Part shown: piece by piece, positions 41,082 to 52,900 of the stretch
Layout: each line of letters begins with the position of its first letter
Position numbering within the stretch: the stretch's first letter is position 1
Source of the DNA: Bolinopsis microptera
Lineage: Eukaryota > Ctenophora > Tentaculata > Lobata > Bolinopsidae
Direction: 5' to 3'
DNA length: 60,000 bases
Assembly: GCF_026151205.1 (NCBI RefSeq)
Contig: NC_087078.1
Span: 3,192,175 to 3,252,174, forward strand
Made by a program: the position numbers and the translations under genes
The notes under the pieces: model-generated
What the model was told of the DNA's origin: nothing
Seen by the model: the letters and a program-made list of their open reading frames with translations, nothing else
Databases searched by the model: none

Positions 41082-41359
41082 CAGTGGCGTAACGCTGCCT
41101 GTTGGCACCCTCACTGAAAAAGCGCCCCCTTGTTGGCGCCCCCTCCCCTTTTGTTGTCCCTTCCCTAAAATTGGACAAATCAGATGATTTTAGAGGATAG
41201 GCCTATAAAATCTCTAAAAAAGTGTGTTTCTAGAGCAAAACACACAGTTTTGCTAATACTGCAGTTAAGTTTTTCAAAATTGTCCCATATTCAAACGACA
41301 ATTTGGCGCCCCCTTAAGATGGCGCCCTCCCGCACAGCAGGGTTAGCCGCACGCCAATG
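41082..41359. mobile_element. hAT-type MITE, copy 2
   Basis: Starts CAGTGGCGTAACGCTGCC; the right end is degraded (ACGCCAATG). Flanks TGGTTGGA (41,074-41,081) and TGGTTGCG (41,360-41,367) agree at 6 of 8, an aged 8-bp duplication. It shares the GGCGCCCCCTCCCC and AAAAAAGTGTGT blocks of the family. The 460 bases from here to TMEM218 hold nothing recognised. Confidence 0.85.
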
Positions 41360-41824
41360 TGGTTGCGGCTAAAAAAATTTTGTTTTACTTTAATTCAATA
41401 TTACCACACCAGAGGAGTGGGAACATTTGGGATGTCTTACAGTGCAGTTTCTTGCATTTAAAAAAATTGTGTCTCTGTTCACAGTAGGCAACCTGCAGCT
41501 TTAAATCAATTTTTAGTTCTATCAACCGTTGGTTATATTATTGCAGTGAATTCGATATCAAGGGATTGTGAATGCTAACAAAAATAAGCAAATTTTCATG
41601 GGTGCCTGCACTCTCTTTGTCAAATTCGTGTGGACCCCTGATAAAAGATCTAGAATCTGTTATGGGCAACACTTAATCATAACACTTTTCACTTGATGGA
41701 TATTAAATCCCTAAGATACCTTGGCTTGGAGAGTACTGTAAAATCTAGTATTGAGAATTGATAATTCAATCCTGCAGTTTCATCAAAGTTTTGAGTGTAA
41801 CCTATATTTTTAGTTTGCAGCACC

Positions 41825-42434
41825 ATGGCTCTAGTGTTTGGAATCGGAGTGGGATTGTTCATACTCATTGTGCTCTGGACTGTTGTCATCTTCACAGGTT
41901 TTCTTACAATGCAGTGGAGTAATGGAGGACCCATCACAGCAGCTACTGTTCTTCTGGCTTCAGTTGTCACACTTATTCTTGTTTTAATCCCTAGAGGTAA
42001 TTTCATTGAAAAAACTGCCTTAGCCTAGATTAAACCTGATAATGTACAATGTACATTCTTATGTTGTATGACATTAAATGTTCAGCTGGTTGATATACAA
42101 CTATCAAGCACTTATTTGTGCATCAAATAAGTATGATACTTTCGTCTGTGTTATTAGTTCCTTTTTATTCCACTAAATCACAGTTTTGAGATAAAGATTG
42201 TTTTTAAAATATTTGAAATATCCCACAGGTAACACCAGTGATGATAAAACTGAGCAAGTAGATGAATTTTTCATTCCACGAATAATAATGCTGTGCGTGA
42301 TGAGCCTCTCTGCCCTTCTTGGAGGAGTGCTTTGGTTTGTAATGAAGTGTGTTCAGCCTGTCTATGCCAAACAATCTGTAACTTTATATCATGGTATAAA
42401 TTATGGGAATTATCAACCTTACAAGGGTAATTGA
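41825..42434 (+). CDS. TMEM218: Transmembrane protein 218 (ciliary transition zone)
   Basis: Two exons, 41825-41996 and 42229-42434; donor GTAATT, acceptor CCCACAG, phase 1. About 125 residues (human about 115). Exon 1 begins MALVFGIGVGLFILIVLW and has two membrane helices, ending LILVLIPRG (family LLFPR). Exon 2 has EQVDEFFIPRIIMLC (family VDDFFIGRYVLL), a third helix with GGVLWFV, and VQPVYAKQ, matching the conserved EPIYAK tail. TMEM218 acts at the ciliary transition zone and is mutated in Joubert/Meckel-type ciliopathies. It ends with a few extra polar residues. It is on the same strand as the next gene, DRC7. Confidence 0.87.
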
Positions 42435-42783
42435 GTGTTAGGAATATTTTGGATGACATGAATTGAGAATTGTACTTGCCTACTTGTCGTTATTGGTTAT
42501 GATATTGTAGTTTGTCGTTGTCCGAAAATAATTTCTCTACAAGATATTTATGTTTTACTACAGTATAAATATATATTTCATTTTATTGACCATTACCTGA
42601 TAGTGCTCAATTATGCCATTGATCACAAGACCAGACTTTTAATAGATTTTGACAAGTTATCTAAATTGTTAAGTAACATTGCTATCTTATAAATGTTTGT
42701 GTGTTTGCATTCACTACTTTCTGATGGAAAATTTTTTCATATAATGACTTATTAAATGATATTTTTGTTAAAAAATATAATTG

Positions 42784-43696
42784 CAGTCAGAAGTAACTGC
42801 CCACACGCAACCCTTTAATAACTCACGTAATTTGTGTCAGAATTGCACACAAATTTCAGAGAATATAGATATGGGTCAAACTTAAATTTCCTGAAAGTTT
42901 CGTAAAATTTCATTGATTAGAGAAGGTGTGGCACGCCACTCCCTCTTTTTCACTATTGTTACCATAAAGTAAGAACGCTTTCAGCTATGAACTCCAAAGT
43001 TTCTAGACACATTTGGTTTGATAATTGAAGTGCTGTCCCAAAATTTCAAGTTGGTTGTTCACAATTTAAGCGAGTTATGGCACCATTTCAAGATCTTGCA
43101 GATATGTGATCTCTGCACTTAATCAGTGATTTCGTCGCCCAACCATTAATCTCATAGGGAGCTATTCGCTTGAGTGAAATAATGAGCCTCATTAAACGGT
43201 ACCGAGCATGTTGGGGGATGACGATCTGATCACTTTGAGTGAATACTGATAGTGACTTTCCCTAAAATCAAAGAAGTTTGCGTTATATAGCGCTTCGGTT
43301 GCTGTCCTACCAATCAGGCCATTGATTGAGTGAAGATATCACTGACTCACTGATTCATTACCAGATAACGTATGATCTGTAAGATCTTGAAATTGTCATA
43401 ACTTGGCTTAGTTGTAAACAATCAACTTGAAATTTTGGGAGCACTTTAATTATTAAACCGAATGTGTCTAGAAACTTTGGAGTTCCTAGCTGAAAGTGTT
43501 CTCGCTTTATGGTGACAATAGTGAAAAAGAGGAAGTGGTGTGCCAGACCCTTTTTAATCAATGACATTTTACGAAACTTTCAGGAAATCTAAGTTTGACT
43601 TATATCTACATTCTCTGAAATTTGTGTACAATTTTGACACGAATTACGTGAGTTATTAAAGGGTTGCGTGTGGGCAGTTACTTCTGGGCCACCCTG
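42784..43696. mobile_element. Foldback element with arms of about 320 bp
   Basis: The left arm (AGAAGTAACTGCCCACACGC onward) and the right arm (ending GCGTGTGGGCAGTTACTTCT plus GGGCCACCCTG) are inverted copies over about 320 bp, flanking a spacer of about 250 bp. The right end finishes CACCCTG followed by TA, as in Tc1/mariner-like ends. The left terminus is shortened (CAGTCAGAAG). No transposase. It lies between TMEM218 and DRC7. Confidence 0.8.
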
Positions 43697-43964
43697 TAAT
43701 ATACATTTTCCTTATATTGTCTGACTAAGTATTTATGTAAAATATTTATTACTGATGTATTTGCTTTTATTTGCTTTCAGTATATTTTGTCTTTAATCAT
43801 TGCTTTTGCTTACATTGTCCAGACACTTCTTTAAATGTTATTGCCCAAAAATGTTTACTTGACCTTCAGCTACATCTACAGTAGTTACTATTAACTTCAC
43901 TCATCATTCACAATCAAAATTGAAGTCAATAACCGGATATAATCCTGTCTAGCCTGAATCATAC

Positions 43965-46900
43965 ATGGAGGATCTTGACATAGAATTGTCGAAAATCACA
44001 GTCAGCAAACCTAAAGTACAAGAAAACGAAGTCGTCCCTGACAAAAATGCACCTAACTCTTACAAGTCAAACAACGCAAAAGAGATAGAGGTCCTGAACT
44101 ATGCAGAGAACTTTCGAAGACAATTTGTACACCTTTACAGAGATAGGAAGCCTCTGTTTCTTGCACCTCCTAACGAGTTCAGCATAGAGGTTTATTTTGT
44201 GATTACATAATATTGATAACAATGACTAAAACAACGTTTAGACTGTAGATTACAGTTTTTTTAATATTTTGGGGTTCAAATGTATTTAAATTTTTAACTA
44301 TAAGATAGTAGTGAAACTGATATGTACTGAATATTGAGCAGTTCCTCAGAGAGATACAATAATATCGGATCAGAAAACAAAAACAGCTGCTGACATTGAT
44401 TGTCGTTTAACACTATGAGATTGTACCGATGGTGTTCACCAAAAATGCATTTTATCTTGTTCTATTTCAGAAATTGGTTTGCACTACGTTGAGACCCACT
44501 TTACTTCCATACAAAGAGCTTTATGATTGGGATGGTGCATCTCAGTTTGTCAGTGATTATTTGAGCTACGTTCCACTTGAGTGTCCTAATGAGCTTGTGA
44601 GTATAATTGACATTTATTTCAGCTCAAAGGTATTTCTTAAAGTAATTATAAACGATACAGATTAAATAATCGCTTAAAAGCATATTATAGAATAAGATCT
44701 ATAATAATTTTCATTCTTACCTTCAAATAATCGACGTATTTTAATACTTAATAATAATCGACAATATCAGTCATGAAAATATTTTCAGCCAGAAAGCTTG
44801 TTTTCACCAACTGAAGTTTTACGCCGTCAGAAAGGAAATTGTTTTGACTTTTCCAATCTTCTCTGTTCTCTGCTCCTCGGAGCGGGTTATGATGCTTATT
44901 GTGTCTGTGGGTACGCCACCAAAGAGGTTTGTCTAAATAGCTTTGTTTTTATTGACAATCGTAGATAGACGTTCGAAAGTTGTAGAATTACAATGCAAGA
45001 ATCAATGACATAAAATTGATACTTTTTGGTTTTCTAAAGTTTTTGTCATCCACTGTTTCTCAATAGTCAGAGCAACTGTGGCCCAAAAAAGCTTGCAAAA
45101 TAAGTATTTATTTCCTACTTACTATGTATCTAGGTAACTCTGATGGATCAAAGTCGGAGTCAGTGTCCTTTGTTGAAAAAGAAAGATACCGTTCTAAAAG
45201 AAGAAGGCAAGGCAAAAGAGAACAAGTATGATGTTAAACCTCCTCGAGATCTCAGAAGCAAATATCTTATCAAGGTCAACGATTTATCACTATCTTTTCT
45301 AATTAACAAGCAGACAAACAAAAAAGTGAAGCCAAGAAAATACAAACAATGACGTGATGTCTATTTCAAAAGGCCCTCAAGTAATACAAAATCCTTAACC
45401 TTGTTAGCAGCACAGTAACTAATACGGAATATTGCAGATGGAGGAACGCACAGTGAAGGAGCGTCAAGATGAAGAGCAGCGTGTCAAAGATGCAGAACTT
45501 GCGCGCATCGCTGAGCTGGAGAAACCTGCTCCTGATGAGTTATATGGAATGAGAGTTCATTGCTGGGTCCTTGTGTTGGCTGGTAAACGTGAGGTGTTGG
45601 ACCGTTTTATATTAACTTTCTGAGTTTTATCAAAGAAACAAAATTATGGTTTTAAAATAGTCTGTATGATGCTAAAATGATTGAATCTTAAATAAGTAAT
45701 TTCAGGTGCCCGAGAATTTCTTCATTGAACCGACGACTGGTAACTGTGTTGAAGCAGACGAATATCTTGGTATTGAAACTCTGTGGAACAATACCAACTA
45801 CTGGGTGAACATGCAGGACTGCTCTCATGGTATTGGGGTATGATTCTCTTCTTATTCTTTTAGATTTACCGTACAGAATTATAAGAACTCATCATCAGGA
45901 TCATAAAATTGTAATTTTAACATAATTCAAGGTTTATGGGTGCACTTAAACATTACATTTCAATTATACTCTTTGACTTGACAGGAGATGAGCTATGACC
46001 TGGGAGACATTGCACGCTGGGAGTTCATGTTTCCACATAACGATAAGCCACTGTTGATGCTGCCTGGAGAGGAAGAGTATGACATGCCACTTGATGAGGA
46101 GGAGGTTAGTTTACGTTGTAGTGCACTGTAAATTATATAATATATTATATAAAAGGAAAATAACCAAGTAAAACTATCGTAAAACAATGAATTTTAATCA
46201 AAATACAACATGATTTTCCCAACAACTTTTATTAAATATATAAATATAAATATTTCAGCAAGATGTAGATGTTCTGATTTTCATTCAGTACTAGACATAA
46301 GATCTTAAATTTTCTTAAATTCAGTTTGCTGCTACAATATATGCAGATGTAACTTCTTTACTAGGATAACTCTAGCGGTAACCCAATACTTCCGGTTCAA
46401 TATTTCGACTCAAAAGATCTCTCCTCATTCCGCTGAAATTCAGCGTTGAACTTGCTTACAATGATTGTCATAGGTAGAGCCAGCATGATGACACCCAGAC
46501 AAAGAACCAGAGATCCAGCCAACTTTCCCACTATTGTGACCGGATACATGTCACCATACCCTACCGTTGTGATTGAAACCAGCACCCACCAACATGACAT
46601 AAGAATGGAGGAGAAACCGGAACTGGGACCTGAACCATCAGGAGGTTGATGAATTTTTGAAGGGTCGTTCTCAAGGTAGAACATAATGGAGCCAAACGTG
46701 ATGACGAAGAGGAACATGCATATAAGCAGTATAAGGAGTTCTTGCCGAGCTTTGCCTATCGTTTTCAGGACTAGCACAAGACTCTCTGAGTGGCGCAGAA
46801 ACTTGAAAACTCTCACTACACGTATTAGTTTCAAGGCACGGAAAACACCGTAATTGCCAATATCTGAGTTTGAAGTGCACGCCAATTGAACCATTTCTAT

Positions 46901-49900
46901 GTAAAACGGCAGCACAGATAATATGTCCATTAAGTTCATGATGTTTTTCCAATAGTCGATCAACTTTGGCCAGGTTGCCATTCTGAGGATAATATCTACG
47001 GTGAACCAGAGCATTGTCATTGCATTCAGTGCAAAGAGCCATACGTTGATTGCCGCGTCACTCATCTTTGATAGATCAAATTTGTCTTTAAGAGTATCCT
47101 CTGACTCCAATAAAAACAATAGTGTCCCTAAAAGGATCATTGCAATATCCGTCATTTGGTAAAGTGAGGCAAAGCAGCTCTTCGGAGGATTGACCAGAAA
47201 GTTGTGAATCATCATTCTTCTCTCTCTAAAGCATAAGGGGGAGCTATCTTTCGTGGTGCTGTCCTCAATCTCAATTACTTTGTCGCCGGACTCCTGGAGA
47301 CCATAGAAAACCTTTTCTGTTCGATAAATGTTAAAGTCTATGAATGGCGGAGGGCATTCTATCCCAGTTTGATAGAACTGAAGGATTGACTCGAAGCACG
47401 GCCTGTGTCTGTCAAGGTAGAGCGCATCTAGTTTCTGGGAATACAGCGCTTGTCGTTCTTTCAGATCTCCGAGTAACGAGTTTGGGAACCGACTTAAAGT
47501 CTCTTCTGTGATTACATACTGCAACCCTGAACAGTTTATGTATACGAGGTTTAAATCGTCCACTGCATCTTCTACTTCTACTGTAACTGTAAGCGGATCC
47601 TTTTGTAGAAGTTCGTCTTGCTTTGTCTTTTCACTCAAAGTTTTCTTGGGATTATCAACTTCAATCGATTCGTAGCTGTTTGTACTGGCTGGAGCCATCT
47701 TAGCGAGATTTATACTGCCTGGAGACATCTTAGCGAGATTCATTCTGGCTAGAGACATCTTATGCCTATGGAAATTTATACTGGCTGGAGACATATTAGC
47801 GAGAGGTATATTACTTACAGTCATAGATCGCCGTAAGTTTTTGTTGATGCCGTTTCTTTTTGAGCCGGGGATTGTTGCTTCTAATCTGGGGCTTGAATTT
47901 GGACTCTGTTTATAAGTAGGAGGTCGTCTTCCATTTAGCATGGGGCTATATACCGCTGAGTGTATATGCATTGTTGATACGCCGGAAAGAAAGCCAGCTT
48001 GTTTATAGAGTACAAAAGTTCAAAACGAGGATCATTTGGACGAATAGAAAATGAGAACTGAGCTAACGAATTTACTTAAGTATAAATTTCTTGTTAAAAG
48101 CATATAATACATATTAATTAATCAGGCAATGACGTATAAAAGTGACACTTATGAATTAACTAGAATCGATAATTCATTAAATCAATGATTTCCGCTCACT
48201 GAAGGATATATTTAGTCAATTCTTGGGAATAAAGTATTGGTTGAATATACTGAAGCCAGTCAGGACAATCGCTATAATTGGAAAGTTTAAAATCTAATTT
48301 TTTCTATAGAAATATGCGTTTAATAAAATGAGGGCATAATAAAGGTACTGTATTCAATTATTATTCCCGGAAAATTGAGATAAGTCATACATAATTCCTC
48401 ATAAATTCAACTCGATTATATTCGACTTGAATTTCCGGCTTCCACATCTCAAGGAGAGACTATTTTATTGATGGAGTTGCAATAATCGGACGATTCGCTT
48501 AAAACGGTGCATCTTCTAAAAACACACTCAAAAAGTCAAAACGATCGGCTGAAATCGGGAGGATTGTAAAGGTTTAAATATTGTATCTGAACGCAGGGAA
48601 TTGTTTTTAGGACGAGGTTGAAGAAGATTCAGATATGCCTGGTTCTTGGGTCAACGAGATCACCATTCCTTTGGAAGGTTTGTACTTGAATTATGTCCTA
48701 ACAATATGAGCCTTACATCGTATACGTGCTACATTTCATTAATTATTTCACTAATTATTATACGTTTTATTAATTATTACACTAATTATTATACGTTTCA
48801 TTAATTATTCGGCTTGAGAGTCATCATCAAAAACGCTTTCTTTCTTAATCAGATGAAACTTTACGTGTAAACCAATATTTCAGATCTGCAACGAAGATGT
48901 CCCCAAGGAAAGAGGACAATACTGTACAAGCAAGCCAAGTATGAAATATTTGCTGAGTACTTGATGCAGGATGGTATGGTTTCAAGGCTCACTGAATACG
49001 CGGATAGTGCACGTGCGTTATCTTTAGATCTTATTGTTAAATATGTTCATTAATTTTAAGTTTAAACACTGTTTTTAACTAATTTACATCTTATTCAACA
49101 CAAGTATATGTACAATTTACTAAATTTACAATAAAAGCGATGGAATATAAATGACTCATTCGTCAAATTTGACGAATGAATACAATTTTTTAGTTCAGTC
49201 TGCCTCCTTAGCAAAATTTTCTATCATAAAATCTTCTACTCTAATTTCGGCGTCATTTTCATTTCTCTGATCAGGACTTCTTCTTCCGTTTGACAAATCA
49301 TTGCTGATAAATGTAAAGCGTATTTTCAAAGCGTTCATGAAAGTAAGGCCTTTCGTCTGCTTTGCATCCGCAACAGAAACATATACAAACTCAACCAAAA
49401 ACAAAGTCAAAGAAATGGCGACTCCTAAACACAATAAATAAAACACTCCGGCTACAGTATCCAGATCCCACGTGACCTTCTCTCCCATTCCTGATGCGGA
49501 ACACACGGTGGCTCCGGCTGCCCACTTTTCCCACAGAGTATCAATAAAACCTTCCTCTCTGAACTTGAGAAGGTATGTGTCTATAAGAGATTCATACGGA
49601 GAGTTTTTTGGTAGACCAAAAGCGTATTCAAAGGATTGAAACTCTTCTCCGACAGAAAATATATCACAGTCCCCTCTGAGATTGTATGCTAGGACGGGCG
49701 ACTCGTCTATGAAGACAAAGTACCCATCACGTACTGTTTCCACCGCATCGTTCAGTCCCTGTAACTTGATTCCTTCATTAACAAGTCTTGAGTAACTTGA
49801 GTCCATGTGCGTCTTCAGAAGAGTCTCAGGATGTCTGCTCCCAATGACCCCCCATTTGTACGTATCCTGTGCCAGTAGATCAAGGACTGTGCTCAAGGAT

Positions 49901-52900
49901 ATCCCGAGGTTACTGAGAGTAAGGGAGGCGGTGAGGTTGGCGGTGTACATGGAGGTTACAATTAACATGAACGTCCACCAAGTCATGAGGAGGAATCGTC
50001 CGGATATACAATGGGGGAGTGCTCCAATTGTTTGTCCCACCAGACCAGTGCTCATTAACCACAACGAGCTGTAGAAAGAAACATCCTCCTCCTCCTTTAC
50101 CTTCTCCACGAGGCAATTATATTTCTTTGTGCTGTGCAGTGAGCACTGTTTCTTTTTCATTTCATCTCTCCGTGTTACACATTCAGTACAAGAACACCTT
50201 CTCACTGCGTTAAGTTTAGCTCCGTACTTACCATAGGGGGAGAACTTGCCTAGAAAGCAGATGAGAGCAACCAGGATGAAATATGTGAGCAGAACCATCG
50301 ACCAGACAAGAGGGTCGAATGGAGACAAGAAGAAGAATCTGTTACCTGTCCCTGATTCACCCTTCACCACCGCTTTTATACCTGCGTCCATAAAAGGGAA
50401 GCTGTAATCAATGACATTTTTTCTGGCTGAGTTGGTTGACAGATCGATCATGGCTATCATGTCAGTTTTATCTGCTAGCAAATCTCCGATCATCCCATTC
50501 CATTCCTTGGTAGTCTCGTTTATTGCTCCAAACTTTAAATCAGCCGGAGGAATATACTCGTATGTGAAAGACAACTCTTCAGCAAGCCGGACCACCATGT
50601 CGTTTACCATTCCCGACCAGCAGGCATTTCCCTTGCATTCCTCCGTGGAATAAAACATGAAAGGTTTCTCCTCTACTGACCCTAATCTCAAGTGTTTACC
50701 TGCCAAATTCTTCGCTACACCAGTTGGACGTCAGTGGTTCCAGCGAAAAACTGTATTTCTTTCGTCATCTGGAGGCCTGATGAGTTGGTCCAAGTACCAA
50801 CCGTTGTGAACTTATCATCAACAAAGTTCAGTATATCGTAAGACGGCTCATTTCTTTCTCCGTGATTCGTGAAACTGATTTCTCCCGAAATTCCCGTATA
50901 CCTGGTTTGTAGTATTGAGTCCAGTACAGTTTTACCTTGGTTCCAACTTTCTGATCCAGAAGAGCATTCCGCATCCTGTGTAATTTCCTCTGAAACTCCT
51001 CCCAGTGCTGCGTCAACAAATCCTACTGCATCGTATGTCAGGACTGTGTAACTGGTCAAATCTTCAGCGCTACCACCGTTCAAAATGTACGAGTCTTTAA
51101 ATTGCTTGTACTTGCTACCTTTTATTTGTGCTGGCTTGATCCCTATTAATCCCTCGTAGAAACTCAGACAGCTGCCATTATCTTCCGCTAAATATTGAGG
51201 TTGTGAGGCTATGGCATCCGTCACTATCCACACATATTCTGGTCCCATCAGACCTAACTCGTGGGCCTTTTCCAGGACTTGTTTCCCAAACTCAGCTGCA
51301 ACATTGAGCACGATAACCTTGACGAGGGAGTGCCGGATATGGGACAGTGGACCTGATATGTCCGTTGTAGTATTATCTGAGAAAAATATCAAATCTTTTA
51401 TCCTTACACTTGAGTCTGTTATCAATAAATTTTCTAGTTTTACCATCCCGTTTAGTCCATACGAATCTGCCGTTGCCAGAATTGAAACTTCGTGCCAGTT
51501 GTTATATTTGATCAAACTGTAGATAGCTTCGCTCTGATAAAAATCCGATGCCAACATTCGAATAATGTATTCCCGATTTTTATTCCAAAGAAACGGATCA
51601 GTAGCTGAGACTGCTATATGTGGGATTTCCAATGGTGAAAATATGTCGGACTGAATGGCGGTGTCTGAAGAATCTCCCTTGGTGATAACCATAGAAACTC
51701 CGTCCGTCACCAGCTGACAACATGCCTCTATCATGCTCTGTAAGTTGGTGTCATCATACTCCACTGTTACCAGAGTATAGGACACGTTCTGCGCGGCGTA
51801 GCTGGACAAGCTCTTCAGGGCATTGTTGTACCTGTCTTGTTTTGAGAATAGCAATCCCACTTTCGTTTCTGAGGAGGAGGATGCGAGGGCGCAGATAAAG
51901 AGCAGTAGTTTATACATCCTGAAGTGTTGTGTAGATTAATTATGGTTCGACTTAGAGTGATATTATAGTGATGTTATATATATTAGAGTGATGTTATATA
52001 TATTAGAGTGATGTATATCAGTTTCTTGTTGGTGTTTCATTCTGCTTATTTGGTTCACAGGTTTTTCTTAGACTCCGTCAGTGGCGTAACGTTGCCTGTT
52101 GGCGCCCCCCTGCCGAAAAGGCGCCCCCCTGTTGGCGCCCCTCCCCTTTTGGTGCCCCTCCCTAAAATTGAACAAATTAGGTGATTTTAGAGGATACGCA
52201 GATAAAATCTCTAAAAAAGTGTGTATCTAGAGCAAAACGCGCAGTTTTGCTAGTACTTTAGTTAAGTTTTCGAAATTGTCCCACATTCAAACGACGATTT
52301 GGCGCCCCCCTAAGACGGCGCCCCCCTGCACAGCAGGGTCAGCAGGGCCCTTCGTTACGCCATTGGACTCCGTGTTAGGACATTAGCTTTCTGTACCACT
52401 TTTTCGTTATCTTAGAATTTATTTCCCTTTTATTTTATTCCCACTCTCGATTCCTCGCTAGCAGTCCGGTTAATTTTAATCATTAGGTCTTATTAAAGAA
52501 CCTCTCACCCTCTAAGAAAACTCCGTTTGGAGATATTCCTTGTTACGTTCTATGTTATTAGAATTTTACTAAATTTTCTAACACGTGCATAATGCATTAT
52601 AAAGGAGTAAAATGCCTCCGCAGGCATTCTAGAACGGTATTTATTTTAACACTTCATGCACGGGTGCCATTCTGCTTATTTGGTTCACAGGTTTTTCTTA
52701 GACTCCGTGTTAGGACATTAGCTTTCTGTACCACTTTTTCGTTATCTTAGAATTTATTTCGCTTTTATTTTATTCCCACTCTCGATTCCTCGCTAGCAGT
52801 CCGGTTAATTTTAATCATTAGGTCTTACTCTTATTAAAGAACCTCTCACCCTCTAAGAAAACTCCGTTTGGAAGATATTCCTTGTTACGTTCTATGTTAT

